A DNA stretch of 64,000 nucleotides from Orthonyx spaldingii (Eukaryota > Chordata > Aves > Passeriformes > Orthonychidae). The stretch covers positions 70,731-134,730 of the forward strand of contig VZTJ01006074.1 in the NCBI GenBank assembly GCA_013397795.1, given 5' to 3'. The notes beneath the pieces were generated by a model. That model did no database searches. It was not told the origin of the DNA and saw nothing but the letters and a program-made list of their open reading frames with translations. The position numbers and the translations under genes were made by a program. The first letter of the stretch is position 1. The number at the start of each line of letters is the position of its first letter. Positions 33,328-46,720 of the stretch are shown piece after piece.

Positions 33328-36300
33328 TACAGCAAGCACACAAAACCTTTATTTTGGTTACCACTGGTTACCCAGCTCCCCTCATTGCATAACGTCTGAC
33401 AGGAACACCAGGTGACTTGTCACCCTATCTTCTCTCACCTCCACTTACCTCTTGGCTCTTGCTCAGACAAAAAGGCAGCTGCCTGTGCTGCACTGAGCCA
33501 GCCCAAAGGCTGCACCTTGACCCTAACCTCGAACCACTTCCACGGACTATGGAGAAGGTCCCTACAACAATCCTCCATGTCATGCCGTGCCCCATCAACT
33601 CTGTTCTTGACTATAACTTTATGCCTTCAAGGACTGTACAGATGCAAGTATTTTTCCTAGGCACATCTGTGCAGGGAGTTTTTGCTTGTATGTTCTGCAC
33701 CCCTCTGGGAGTTTTAGTATAACATTTGTACTTTGGGAAAATTAGTATCTTTACTCCTGGGAACCAGGAGTTCCTGCAAGTTCCCAGAAGCAGCTTAGGA
33801 AGAGCCGTGTGAACCTGCTTGCATCCACACATCCTGCTCAGAGAAACTTGGTTCCTGGAAAGAGGCACTGAGACGTCTTTTAATGCTTCATTTCTCTTGC
33901 TAAACTTTTTGATAGCAAACCCTGGCTGGGTGTAAGGCTGTGCCTCTGTTGTCAGCCACACCAGCAAAAGATGACTGAAACCAGCTACCTCTCCCCACAG
34001 CTACTGGGAGGTAAATACATTATCCTGCCCCTGCAGACTGCTGGGACTGAACCATGACAACCACTGACAGAGACAGTGTTATGTTGCAACCACTACTTAT
34101 TATTGTGGTTAAAATATACCCAGAGCATGTAAAACACGAAGTAATCCTTCCCGTCTTTCTAGAGGACTCCAAGTGCTGCTGCCAGCTGGGACAACAACGG
34201 TGGGACTTTGTAAGGTCTCATGGCTGGAGCAACAATCCTTACCACCACAAAATTTTAAGCTGCTTGGTGATTTCAGCAAGATTTCCCAGCAAGAGAGAAG
34301 CCTCAATTCTAGTAACTTTAGTGAAAAGTGGTGGCCAAGCAGAGGACAGAGACACTAATTCCAGTTCCTGTTCCTGCTAAGGAAAAATCTGCATTTTTAG
34401 AGATTATTGATCAAGCAGAAGAAATAAATATTGAGAAAATAAGGATGGTTCTGAGAGCCCTGGGAATAACTTGTTTTAGTATTAATCTGCTGTGTTGTCT
34501 TGTTCCCTCAGAGCATGACTAATCCTACAGTACACTGCAGGGGTCTGGCTGTTGCTCTGCCCCAGTGTGACCAGAGCAGTATTTGGCCTCCGGACTTGTG
34601 ACTAATTCAGGATTGCTTTTATTTTGTAGGCTTCCAGGCAGGAATGTGGTGATCCTGCCATTGTACCCCTCCTACCCCCTTACCCAGACTACCATGCTGC
34701 ACTGTGGGCCATGGTGGTGCTTTTCTGACAAATGTGTGTCCCCTGGGGTGCAGCACCCTGGTGCTGGCCCTGTGCTGGTGGAGTAGTTTACCCCAGGAAT
34801 CATAGGGATGCTGTGCCTCAGCTTCAGGGAGAACTCCATGTCTCAGACACTGGCCAAGAGGACAATTACATTACTGTACATGATCATGCATCACTTCAAA
34901 GAAAGGTAATTAAACATCTGAAGGTCAGAGACTTGGATTAATGACAAGAGAGCTCGATCAAAAGCTGTGGGGATAGTGTCACTGCCTAGGTGAAATGCTG
35001 ACCCCTGGCTGTGCCCTTGCCAGTCTGCTGTTTCCGAAACTCGAGAAAGAGGTTTTGAGACCTATGGAAATTTTGAAATCATCTTAAGTGATGAATCTTA
35101 AGAAGTAATTACAGAAAAAGAAAAACAAGCAAAGTGAACAGTGTTTTTTTTCCCCCTCCCTCCCCCGTGTGAAATGGTAATGGAATATGGTTTCCTAGTG
35201 TAATGCTTTAAGTACTGTGTGTCCCAGTTTCACAGTGCTCAGTACAATGTGTACAAAAATAATATGAGTATGTTGTGGTTAGGCTGTTTATCAGCTGTTT
35301 GCTTTACTGAATATATATTGCTATATAGGTGGTGTTTCCACTGTGAATTAACTGTATAAGTAAAGAAAATGAAAGATTTGTTATCAGTCAGTTAAATCTC
35401 ACAGGGTCCTGACAAGAAGCTACAGGGGACATTCAATGTCAGGAAGCTAATCTGGGGGGTTTTTTTGTTTGTTTCCTTTTTAATGTATGGCATAGTTTGG
35501 GTTTTGGTTTTTTTTGGGGGGGTGGGGAGGTGGGTTGTGTAAAGGAGGGAGGTGTAATACATGGTTCCTGGATAAAGAAAGCAACTACAGTGTCACTTTG
35601 CAAAATTTGCTGTGTCTCCTATCCTCTGCTGTAAGTCCTCTGAATACGAGATTATTGTGTAGATTTGGCATGATTCAGCCACCATTCTGTGCTAATGCCA
35701 GCAATTGACAGCATATTCCAGAAGTCCATTAACAAGCCCTGATTCACATTTCTAATAATGGCCCATTTCAGCCAAGTGTGTGCTCCTTTTTATTTGCTCT
35801 TCATGGAAGAGATTGTTTTCTTACATATATGTAAGTAGTTGCTTACGTCTCTCCCATGGTGCATATGGAAGGGGTGTTTATTCTTCCTTTTGCTACAGAT
35901 CCTTCTGTTTGCAGTCCCTTCAGGCTCCTCACATGGTGGTGGGACTTTGATCCTTCACCTACTGCAGATACTGATTGATCAAAACAAAGACTGCAAAAGC
36001 TTCTAGGCTCAGTTGTTGGTGAGTGCTCTGCAGATTTCACCTTCCTTTTCCTCCAGCCCAACTGGAACTGTGCAGAGTAATCATAACTTTCTTTTCCTTT
36101 TGCTGGCAGGAGCAGGATAGCTTCCTCCTCTTTTCTGATGGTCAAAGTAGCCCATCTCTGCATTAGATCATCTTTCATGTTCCTGTGTCTTTAATATACA
36201 TGCCTAGAAATGCACACTGTTATTATATTCCAGTATTTCCCCACTTGAATGGGATATACCCCTCTCAAGACTGAATCTTCCCCTTAATGAATCCCAATGC

Positions 36301-36630
36301 CACTGATGGATCATCATAAGCTCGCTCTTTCTCTCTTTTCAGCATTTCCAGGTTTCTGTTCCAATCTTCCAGATAATTTTTGTTGCTACTTCCAAAATAA
36401 ATTTTGCATAAATTGAGTTTCATTTCCATTCAGTTCAATCCTGTGGGTGTTCAGGCATATTATCCTTTTCCTCCCCTGTGCCAATGTTTTTCAGCTTTGT
36501 AAAACACTTCCATGGTTATGAAACCTCGGGAGTTATTAAACAGGAAGGACTTCTCCCAAGACTAGTCCTTGGGAAAAAAAACACTAGGTACTTTTTCCTC
36601 ATCTCCAGCCACATAATTCTTTCTCAACTT
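33328..36630. other. Intergenic, no gene supported
   Basis: No known repeat is seen outside a T/G-rich simple block (35455-35536). Open frames of about 100-118 codons occur on both strands near 33417-34380 and 35843-36178 without recognisable products. Confidence 0.45.
35455..35536. repeat. T/G-rich low-complexity block
   Basis: Runs such as GGGGGGTTTTTTTGTTTG and GGTTTTTTTTGGGGGGGTGG make up the block. It is the usual avian T/G simple sequence and is G-quadruplex capable. Confidence 0.65.
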
Positions 36631-37056
36631 GAGGCATGGATCACCTCTCCTATGAGGAAAGGCTGAGAGAGTTGGGTTTGTTCAGCCTGGAAAAGAAAAG
36701 GCTTTGGGGTGACCAAATCACAGTTTTCCAATACCTGAAGGAACCTACAAGAGAGCTGGAGAGGGACTTTTTACAAAGGCATGTAGTGACAGGACAAGGA
36801 GGAATGGCTTCAAACTGACAGAGAGTGCATTTAGATTAGCTATTAGGAAAAAAAATCTTTCCTGTGAGGGTGGTGAGACACTGGCACAGGTTGCCCAGAG
36901 AAGCTGTGAATCCCTATCCCTGAAGTGGTCAAGGCCAGGTTGGATGGGGCCCTGAGCAACCTGGTCTAGTGGAAGGTGTCCCTGCCCACAGCAGGGGGTT
37001 GGAACTGGGTGATCTTTAAGGTCCCTTCCAACCCGAACCATTCCGTGTTTCAGTGA
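36631..37056 (+). mobile_element. CR1 LINE, 5'-truncated copy
   Basis: It starts GAGGCATGGATCACCTCTCC and continues through GTTCAGCCTGGAAAAGAAAA and GTTGCCCAGAGAAGCTGTGA. It ends CCCTTCCAACCCGAACCATT CCGTG. It is close to the CR1 consensus and therefore one of the younger copies here. Confidence 0.92.
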
Positions 37057-39299
37057 AAGAGATATTGGTGTCCTGTGTTTATTCATCTGATCTTTCTACA
37101 AAAACGTACCAGCCCCTTGAGCAGAGTTTAGATGAGACTCGGCTGCTTTGTCATAAAGCTCAGGCTCCTGGGTTCAAACACCAATGAATGCTCACTGCAG
37201 ACCAGGCGTCTGTCTATGACTTTGAGAAGCCATAGCATGAGGGCTAAGCCCAAGTATAAAGTGGCACAACATGCAGCTGGAAACCAAAAAGAGAGGTATG
37301 GTACAGAACATCCTGTGACACTGGTCCAAAGCCACTTTTTGTGCCTGAAGTCAAAAGCCAAATTCGTTAACCCAGGTGCAGTTACTACTGACTGGTTTTG
37401 GTCAAACAGATATAACAGATGAATTTTCTTTAATTGGAATTACCGAAATCTGTCCGCGACCTCTGGTTACAGTAGCACACTTGATTAGTAAACCCGAAAC
37501 CCATCAATTTATTTTTAAAAACTACTCTCTTCCTGTTCAATATATGTACTATTTTCCTTTCTAACTTAAAGATCTGGTGCACTGAAATCAGGGATCTAGT
37601 AATAAACTTAGGGGAGAAATTGCTTCTTCTTTTATTAAGTTACAAATGCATTAGAAATGCCAAAAAACAGATCCAAAATACCACTAGGTTAAAATAACTT
37701 GAATTAGAAAAGATTTTAGAAATATCCACAAGAGGTCACTGTTATCATTAGCAATAGCTACACAGAACTTGAGCGCCGAGCATCCTTTCTCCCTTAGCAG
37801 AAACATAAGGTCGTTCAGAATAAATATGCGCCCAATAACATCTCTATCTTACAAAGCAAAACCACTGGCATAACAGTTTGTCATTCCTAAATTAGTCTAA
37901 GAATCCTAGATTTTAAGGAAACAAAAACTATTCAACATTTTCCTTCTCGAAGAATGACCTTTACAAACCAATATATTTTAATTGGAAGGATTTACAGGGA
38001 TGTGCACACAGTTTGGTTTATGGTTTCCCAGGATACTATGGAAAAAATGGTAAATAAATAAGTCTCAAAATTTTGTCTTTCCTAGGTTGGTAGAGTATGG
38101 TAATCTTTCTGTGTCACAGCTGGGGCCTTTTCTTATCTTAAAAAATGTGCAGACTGGGGAAAATGTGTGAAATTGCCAACAGAAGTAAAAGCAGCCATCT
38201 TTTAATCTTACAATATCAGATCCATAAATTTCTTTAGGTTATATGAAGTAATAACCTGACACCCTGACAGTAAAATTTGGTGATTAAAAAAGGGACAGTT
38301 TTAAACTGGAACCTCCAAAATGCCGAATTTTCAATCCCATAGAAATACAGAGGCTTCCTGTAATTTCCACCATGCCAAACACAAGGGGAGAGTAGGATCC
38401 ATGTTATTCGAACATTCTCCTTTTTCACCAAAACTGCTTTCTGTTACCTTGAGAGAATCACTGAACAGCATCACATTTGAATGATTACGACGCAGACAAA
38501 AGTGCCTTTCCTTTCTAGGCCCTCATATGAAATGGAAAAAGAAAGTAGGGAGGTCACCATAATGTGTTATAGACAGTAATTCATAGCAGCAGCACTGCCT
38601 ACTTAGTGTGATTGCTCCTAAGTATTCTGCTGTCCAAGGGAGGCAGTCATTCCTCACAAAAACAGCGGTCTGCTTCCTCTGAGGGAAACAGGATGGAAAG
38701 GGCAGAGGGATATTACTTTAGGACAGATGCAGATCAAATGAAGCAGTGCTTTGACTCGGGCCTTCTGCCCAAATGACAGTGTAACTGCTGTGTTAATGGA
38801 AACCCTGGAGGTGGAATGAATATGGGCCTTTCTCTGGGCAGGCAGTCACTGGACCAGAGTAATTCTATACTGCTGTTGAGGAGCAGATGACAAGAGACAA
38901 AAATAGACTTTGCTTTTTTTTCCAGCATCAGTTTTGAGCCTGCTTAAGTAAAATCTTCCATTCTGCTCCTTATTGCTCCTTAACCTCTGGGCAAGTTCGT
39001 CCAAGAGCATTTCTATTCAACACCTCTCCTGACCTTCTTTACCTGAGCAAATTTGCTGTAATAACTGTTACAGAATACATCATCTCCCAGTAGTTGCTTG
39101 GGAGTAGTTCTCACTAGGTCATGATAGTTGAAGAAAAGCCACAGTATTTTCAGAGGGCAGTGATTATTTATGAGAAATAACCTTTTTCAGGAAAGTAAAG
39201 CCACACTATGAGCCATTCTAGAGCAGCTATTGCAGCATGTTTGTTTTGGAACAGCTATTCTGGCCTAAAAGGGACAGAGGATTACCAGATAGCCTGGTG

Positions 39300-39336
<37 letters not shown>

Positions 39337-39510
39337 ACACACCCCGCCATCTGGCTGGGAGTGTGCAGTTGTGCACCTATCTACACAATTACGTGAATAT
39401 ATTACATGGCCAGGCACTGAGAGGCCTTAGTGGTGTGTGGCCCTTCTTGATCACAAAAAATGTGTTTTGTATGCAGGGGGAAATATTGGACAAATGTTGT
39501 AGTTTTTCAT
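37057..39510. other. Intergenic, no gene supported
   Basis: AT-rich DNA with no recognisable exon. The only simple repeat is the CA microsatellite at 39302-39342. Confidence 0.5.
39302..39342. repeat. (CA)n microsatellite
   Basis: About fourteen CA units, one CAGA interruption, then further CA units. It is likely polymorphic in length between individuals. Confidence 0.95.
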
Positions 39511-40225
39511 ATCATAGAGTCATAGAATTGGTGAGGTTGGAAAAGACCTCTAAGTTCATCAAGTAAAACCATTATCCTTGCACCACCATGTTCACTACTA
39601 AGCCGTGTCTCTGAGTGCCATATCCGTATGTTTTTTGAATGCTTCCAGAGATGGTGATTCCACCACTTCCCTAGGCAGCCCATTCCAATGCCTGGCAACC
39701 CTTTTGGTGAAGAAATCTTTCCAAATATCCAATATAAAGCTTGACTGGCACAACCTGAAGCTGTTTCATCTTGTTCTCTCACTTACTGCTTTGGAGAAGA
39801 GGTCAACCCCCATCTCAACACAAACTCCTTTCAGGTGAATGTAGAGAATGCTAAGGTCTCCCCTGAGCCTCCTTTTCTCCAGGCTAAAGGCCCCCACATC
39901 CCTCAGCTTCTTCTCATAGGACTTGTGCTCCAGACCCTTCACCAGCTCCACTGCCCTTCTCTGGACACACTCCAGCCCCTCAATGTCCTTTCTGACAGGA
40001 TTTGAGGTGAGACCTCACCAGTGCCGAGTATAGAGGGACAATCTTGCTGATACAGGCCAGGATGCCTTTGGCCTTCTTGGTCACCTGGGCACACCCTGGC
40101 TCATGTTCAGCAGCTGTTGATCAGAACCTCCAGGTCTTTGTCCACTGGGCAGCTTCCCAGCCACTCTGTCCCCAGCCTTTGGCACTGCCTGGGGTTGTTG
40201 TGACCCAAATGCAAGACCTGGCAAA
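39511..40225 (-). mobile_element. CR1 LINE, about 0.7 kb, antisense to the window
   Basis: The + strand opens ATCATAGAGTCATAGAATTG GTGAGGTTGG, the reverse complement of the CR1 3' end. It continues through CTCCAGACCCTTCACCAGCT and GGCACTGCCTGGGGTTGTTG. The minus strand keeps long pieces of ORF2 (for example 39766-39951), broken by stops and shifts. The 5' end is truncated. Confidence 0.93.
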
Positions 40226-42659
40226 ATATGGTTTGGACCATCTCATGGCTAGAACTGGATCCTCTCAAACTGGGATGCAACACAGTCATGAAAGAGGGAA
40301 AAGAGGAAATAGGTTGTTAGCAGACAAGGCATTAAATAGGCCAAAATAATTCTCAGACAAGCCCTTTTCACATGATTATGTCAAGTAATTCAGGCAAAAT
40401 AATTTGCATTATTGTCATGTTTCAACCTATGATGCTTTGGCTCTTGGCTGTAAAATATAAGGCTGCCTTTGTGATTGAGGTGGACAACTTCAATTTCTCC
40501 TCAAGCATCTTAAAATCTTTAAACCTCCCTTTTGACAAAGATCATTGGTATATGTGACTTTTTCCCTTCCATAATGCATTATTACAAACTGTGTCTATCA
40601 CTATAATTACTCGACAGTGACGTGAAGTACAGCATGTTTGTGAGCTTGCTCGCAAACAATTTTTGCAGTTGATGGAAAGCACAGCAGCGTCTGAGGCCAG
40701 GCACTGTGAGTGAGAGAGAAGCAGGGATGGCAGCACACCACCATCAGAGCTGGAAATCCTTTTGTGGTGGTTTTCCTGTGGGAAGTGAAAAAATGTTCTC
40801 CTGAAACACAATTAAGTGAAAGGCAAATGCTAAAATTGGTGCTTTGAAAAATGAACATAAACCTTTCTAGGCCATCTGTTTCCTAAATCTGGGAGGCAAT
40901 CCAGTCTGGAAGCGTGTTCCCAAACACCTTTCATGATCAGCAAGGGGTTTCTCCCACCCGAAGCTGAAATTTTTCCAGGACTAGGTGCCCTGTAGTGTTC
41001 CCGAGCTAATCATATTACCTTACATGATAACTAAAGAACAGGAACTTGAGTGACTTTTTTTTCTGATTCAGCTATAGGTACTATAAGGAAGGGTAATCTG
41101 TGGGGTGCACTCAGATGTGCCTTGTGGTTGAAATCCACATCTGTGACACAGTTTGATTCACACTCGCTGAATATTAGAAAGGCAACATTCATGATAGTGA
41201 TCAATATATGTGCTACATATAACAATGGCAGTTCAGGTAATTAGGAAGGATGCCTAGAATGAAGCTGGCATCTGAAACCTTCAGGTTTCCCTTCAGAGAA
41301 AGGCATAAAGGAGTAAAGCAGGAGGAATTAGCACATTTGGCTTTCAAGCCCTGTGGAAAAATCCTCTTTGCCAGTGGCAGAGGCTCTATCAATCAGGAGA
41401 GGAAAAGGACGCCGCCTTTGAAGCTCTTTGCTTTCTTACCTCATAGAGCTTTGGATCATATCAAATGAGGGACGTTGGCAAGGATGTGTGTGCACATACA
41501 ACAACAGCAGGTAAGGGCATTGTAGCCACCAGAAAGAAAGGTTTCTTCATTCAGCCCTTGTAATCCGTGGGCAGGGCTTTATTTAGATGTTTCTAATTAC
41601 CACAGTATGTTTAAATAGATACCCAGAGTAATCAGCAGGGAGCAACAGCTCTCCTCTCTGCCTGGCAGGGCTGATGATGACAAGGGCCATGTAATGGCTT
41701 AATATGATGCCACTTAATATCCTACTTAAGCAATGTAATTATGGGGTTTACTTGATAGAGCAAGAAGGTTTATCTCCTACAGAAGGCATGAATGAGATTG
41801 CCAGATGCAGGTGCTGCTGCATTACAAGATTCATTTTTTATATTATATAGTTTTTGCAGCCTTGTCCACTTGGGTGATTTTCATTTTCTAAATCCAACGC
41901 AGTCTGTCTCTTCAGTCTGTCTCAGTGGTGCCCCTGTATAAATAAGCCACTTTCCTCTAGTAGTTGGCAGCTCTCATTACAAATATTTTCTGCCAGCTGC
42001 TCTTGGAAGATTTCTTTATTTTAGCTTTTTGCCACAAAATGGAGATCTCAGACACTCATCCCATGTTTTAACACAGTATGCCTCAAAGGAAGTGATTCAG
42101 TCTTTGTATATAGTCTTGGTCGACAGCAAAGTTTTCATGCAGAAACATAAAAAAGAGATTTATGTAACTAATATAACACTGAAAACAAACAAGCCCTCCA
42201 ACCAAGTTCAAAGCACCAGGTTAACGCGTACTTTCTAAATAAATATGGTGCTTTCAAGTTCGTCTAGACCTCATGATCTAAATCTTAAGATGCTCAAAAG
42301 AACTGAGGGGGGTGCTGTGCTAAAATTTCAGAGCCATTGGGGGTTTTCTGTAAGAATTCACAAATGCTGAGCTCTTGCCACATCTTCTGAAGGACTGTAA
42401 CAGGAGAAGAGGGTGCCTGTCGTTGAGGGCAAGGGCAAGGCTCTCTGGGGAAGTGTACCCCCATCAGTGCAACACTGGTTCCTGCAAAAAATACTGAAAC
42501 AAATAATCTGACACCTGGAAGGGAGCAGGGAAGGAGTAGCTGCCAATGTAGACTTGTCAAGTCAGTCTTATTTCCTTATGTGACAGGGTGACAGATCTCG
42601 CTGACAGAAGCAAATGCATGTCTGGTCACGGCATCTCCCGTAGAGCGCTCACAGGCAAG
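40226..42659. other. Intergenic, no gene; possible conserved non-coding block
   Basis: No coding sequence or known repeat is recognised. The part 41555-41770 is rich in TAATTA/ATTTA-type sites (CTAATTACCACAG, GTAATGGCTTAATATG, GTAATTATGGGG), a composition like vertebrate developmental enhancers. This is a composition-based impression only. Confidence 0.35.
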
Positions 42660-43620
42660 TGCAGCAAGTGTGTGGTCTAGACAGATCTACTGCAGGGTGG
42701 GCACAAAACAGGCTGGAAAACATTACTCAGAGAGTAACAGTGATTAATTCATTATAAAAATGGAAGCTTTGATCAAGAAGGGCTGGGTGGGAGGCTGCTG
42801 TGGCCCTGTGATTGCTCAGAGTCTTAGGCAGTGCAGCCAACGGTGCAGATGATGGACTTGAGAGTGAGACTGGCGCATTTACAGACAGCAGAAAGGAGTG
42901 AGCACCTCAGTGGTGATGGGGGCAGGCTTCAAAAGGCTTGATGTATTTAAGACATGTCCTCCTAAAAAAAGAAAAAGAAAAAAATACGCAATTTTAACCG
43001 TAAGATGTCCAAAGTACTAACAGCAAATCCCAGAGAGGGATCAGCTCTGCAAATAAACAAATCTATAAAAAAAATTAAAAACTCTAATGGGTTGGTTGTT
43101 GAATGTGAGTCTACTGTGTCATGCTGTAATAAAAAAGATCTCATATTCGTACATGTACATAAGAACATGTAAAGTAATGCTTTAGCTCCATTCAGCCCTG
43201 GCACGGTCTCAGCTGGAAGGCTATGTCAGGTTCAGGGTACTGTGCTTGAAGAAAGGTGAGACCCAAGAGGAAACAACTCAGAAGAGACCACTGGAAAAGG
43301 CAGAGCCGAGAAAGCAGGATCTGTTTTCCAGGTCTGAAAGACATGGGTTCGGTTTAGCCTGAGGAGAGACAGCTAATCTGCCCTTCATGCCTCTCATGGA
43401 GGAGACAACTGAACCAATGCTACAGCAAAGATGGTGAGGTTAGACATAATATAAGCCTCCCTTGCTGAGTCAGGGGCTGTCAGGAGACATTGTCAGGCCT
43501 CATTACCAGTGGATGAAGGAGAGTTGAGACAGGCAGTTCTGTGGAGCAGCTCCCATGCAGTAGACACAAAGTAGCTGAGGGCGGTGGTAGGTGACCCTTC
43601 AAGGAGGGCAGCCAGCTCTG
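42660..43620 (+). mobile_element. Ancient CR1/L3-type LINE remnant
   Basis: Blocks in ORF2 order resemble old CR1/L3 elements. GGGTGGGCACAAAACAGGCT and GGAAAACATTACTCAGAGAG come from the RT region at 42695-42790. CTCCATTCAGCCCTGGCACG follows at 43187-43206, then TCAGGGTACTGTGCTTGAAG. The last is GGTTCGGTTTAGCCTGAGGA near 43350. Divergence is high, with many indels and no open frame, so this is far older than the other CR1 copies. Confidence 0.55.
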
Positions 43621-44217
43621 CTGCAGTGACCCAGCTGCTGCCGGCACCCATGCATGAGCTTAGACATCCATAATTTTGCTGAGACTGGTGGTCAAGGTGG
43701 TCACCCTTCTTCTAGCTCTTAAACTCCACTTGTTCTCTCTCTGCTAAATGATGAGAAAAATAATGGAAAATGCTACTGAAAGGCATGAAGATGTTCTTGG
43801 AACCTAGGAAGTATATGCAAGTGACCTTGATGTGCTGCCTGTCTGGCATGTGTCAGTGTACGTGTGCTTCTACTTTGAAGTCAGTGTGACAATAACCTGT
43901 GTTTAGGTCAGTACCTCTCTTCAAATTTCTGCGAGACTTATCTGTATGTTACTCAAACAGCACAGTTACAACAAGGTGTTATTTTACAAGTGCTCTTTAA
44001 AGTATTGAGTCTTCTGGAGAAACCAGTGAGTCGTGGGCTGTATAGAGTCCCATGGTTTGAAATTCTCAAAGATATATAGGTATCTTATATGTGGTGACCT
44101 GAAGTGCAGGGCACTAACATCTAACCTTTCTTTAAATAGGTAGTCTCTTGCTTTGCTTCCTGTTCCTCCATCTAGTCAGAGGGCATGGCACATTCACCAG
44201 ACATCTTAGGCTTTAAA

Positions 44218-44262
44218 AGAAAATGAAATGAAATGGAAATGAAAATGAAAATCAATGAAAAG
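44218..44262. repeat. (GAAAT)n-like simple repeat
   Basis: Imperfect GAAAT and GGAAAT/GAAAAT units span about 45 bases (AGAAAATGAAATGAAATGGA and following). Confidence 0.75.
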
Positions 44263-45246
44263 AGCCTGCTACTATCCTAACCTCAAGAAGAAACAATTTT
44301 TTGTCCCTGGGGAGAACACAGGTTTATGACAAACTAAGGGGAAGGACATCCTGCTCTGCCTGCCAGCTTTTGAAAGCAGTATCATGCCCTCTCAGTTGGC
44401 ACGACCCAGGAACTGGCTCTCTTCATGTCCACGGGGAATTAAGGCTGGCTGAAGGAACGTAGAAAATCTGAAGTGATTCAGACAAGCATGACTCAGCCAC
44501 CCTGTCACAGTAAGTTTATAATGCTGAGGAAGAAATTTACTCTTGAACATGTTTTAATTGACACACTAGATAATATACACTGAAAGAATATCCTTCAAAA
44601 TAAAAGATGGCAGACTTTCAACATCTGGTCTAATTCCCTGCAACTATACTAGCAGATGTAAACTGTTATGTATTCCATTAGCAAATATCCTTCCTTTATT
44701 TCCTTTTTCTAAGTATATGAATGCAGATGTATATATTTTTATTACAGCTATAATAATCTATCTTAATTTTATATGTTCATGCTTGAATTCTGGATTTAAG
44801 CAAAAACTGCTCATGGTGCACAAAATTCTGCTCGTTGAAATGGCAAGGAGTTTTGCTAATTACTTACGTGAGGCTAGAATTTTGCTCAGTGAGATTATTC
44901 ATGTCTCAGGAGTTTCCTGAAGCAGTATAAACTGTGAGTCTGAAGCTGAAGTTGTGTTTATGGGCACTAGAATTGCAGCAGAAAAATTCTGGAGTTTTTG
45001 TTGTTGTTGAGCTTATTTGCATTTTTTTTTTCTGGAGCTGATTGAATGAGGACTGCTTATGAGCCCTTATTTTGGCTGTCTCCCGGTGATCAGAGAATGA
45101 CAGAGTGGAAGAGCTATGCCAGCTTCACTCACTGCATCCTGTCCCATGAGCCCTCAGGCGGATTTTACAGGGATCCAGGAGGGGTTCCCAAGGTGGGGCG
45201 CTCAGACCAGGGAAGTAAAACCTGCCAAGCTGATGGTTCAGTTGAT

Positions 45247-45293
45247 TATTAATTTAATTTAAATTTAAATTTAAATTTTAATTTATATTTTTT
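45247..45293. repeat. AT-only palindromic repeat (TTTAAA)n
   Basis: The block ATTTAATTTAAATTTAAATT and its continuation consists only of A and T and is built of self-complementary TTTAAA steps. It could extrude a cruciform or serve as a base-unpairing region. Confidence 0.75.
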
Positions 45294-46492
45294 CCTGCCT
45301 GCAGGAGTCCTTCACAAAGAAGATTTTCAGCTTTGGCTGCCCTTAGACGTGCCAGCTCTCTGCTCCAGTGCACACCTCCTAACCTCTGTCAGCCCCAAAA
45401 GCTGACTTAGCACAGACCTACAATTTCTGGTTCATTTTCACATGGGTAGCTCAGCTGGTAAATTCGGGGGGTAGTAACTTCCAGCAAAGCTGTAGTGACA
45501 AGTAGTTGGGGCTGGTGACCTTAGCCACTGGAGCAGAACCAGCTGGGACAGGATGTGTCACTTGCTGTGCCCCACGGCCCACTACAGCCGGTGTTAAAGT
45601 CCCTGCTTTTACTGACCACACAGAACTGGTTTGGTAGGGCATTGCTCACAGCATCTAGCACAGCATCTTCCCAAACGAAGTGTGTTAATGGAATGGGAGG
45701 GGGAAGCCAGCCTCTGAAACAGCAGTAGGCTGTCAACAGACACATCATAGTGCTCATTCATCCAACATCAGCCTCTCCAAATATCTGAGTCACAAAGTAA
45801 GCTTTGAAGCCAACCTGGGAGGTAAAAATTGAAGGAGATGAGAAATTTGCGTCTTTTTGTGCATTCAGTCAAAACTGCTCTTGCAAAAACACATAAAAAC
45901 CCCTAACCATTATGGATTTGTATATGTAGATTTAGTTCTTCAGCTACTTTACAGTAAGACACAGAAACTTGTTAACAGAAGCACTGTCACTATGTTCCAT
46001 TACCATGTATTTATTTACATGACTATCAGAGACCAGACACAAATAAATCATTGTTAGGGAAGTGGTCTACTTAAAGAATGTGTAGCCCATTCACCCATAA
46101 AACACTAATTATCACAGCAGCACCTCTCCAATGAATCACTGGTAATGAGACACAATTATGGAAAGTATCAATTTTCAGTGCAACTCAGTCACAATGTACA
46201 TGGTCAAGTAATTGTACTGAAGTGCCTAACAAATAAAACTTTTCCATGAAAATACATCGCTCTCTGAGAAAAATAATTTTCCAAGAGGGCTTAGCAGGTT
46301 TTTTTTGTTATTTATATTAAGGGCAAATAGCACCTTGGTCTGTGTGTTTCTTGTTGCTGTTTGAAAACCTGGGTAGGTCATTACTTACAACAAGAGGATA
46401 TCTGTCAAAACCTGTCATCCTCAGGTATGAGGTCACATTTATGTATCTGTGCTTCCTGCCAGGAGGGAAGAAGATTTACAAGGCTTTTAACC

Positions 46493-46720
46493 AGAATCAC
46501 AGAATGACAGAATGGGAAAGGTTGGAAGGGACCCCAATGGGTCACCTGGTCCAACCTCCCTACTGAAGGAGGGTCATCCCAGAGCACATGGCACAGGATT
46601 GCCCCAAACAGTTCTTGAATATCTCCAGTGAGGGGAAACTCCACAACTTCTCTGAGCAATCTGTGGCAGTGCTTGGTCACCCATACAGTAAAGAAGTTCT
46701 TCTGCATGTAATGTGATTTT
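46493..46720 (-). mobile_element. CR1 LINE 3' end copy
   Basis: The + strand begins AGAATCACAGAATGACAGAA, then GGTTGGAAGGGACCCCAATG, the reverse complement of a CR1 3' end. It continues AGAGCACATGGCACAGGATT and ACAGTAAAGAAGTTCTTCTG before similarity fades. Confidence 0.88.

Larger units (their letters stand above)
43621..46492. other. Intergenic, no gene supported
   Basis: No exon is recognised. It contains a GAAAT-type simple repeat (44218-44262) and a TTTAAA palindromic repeat (45247-45293). Short open frames around 45451-45757 have no recognisable products. Confidence 0.45.

Noticed and set aside
37165..37185. tRNA B-box-like GGTTCAAACACC
   Set aside because: No matching A box upstream and no cloverleaf; a chance match or, at most, an unrecognisable SINE trace.
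45440..45475. tRNA-like A box (GGGTAGCTCAGCTGGTA)
   Set aside because: No B box at the right distance and no acceptor-stem pairing, so a tRNA gene is not supported.
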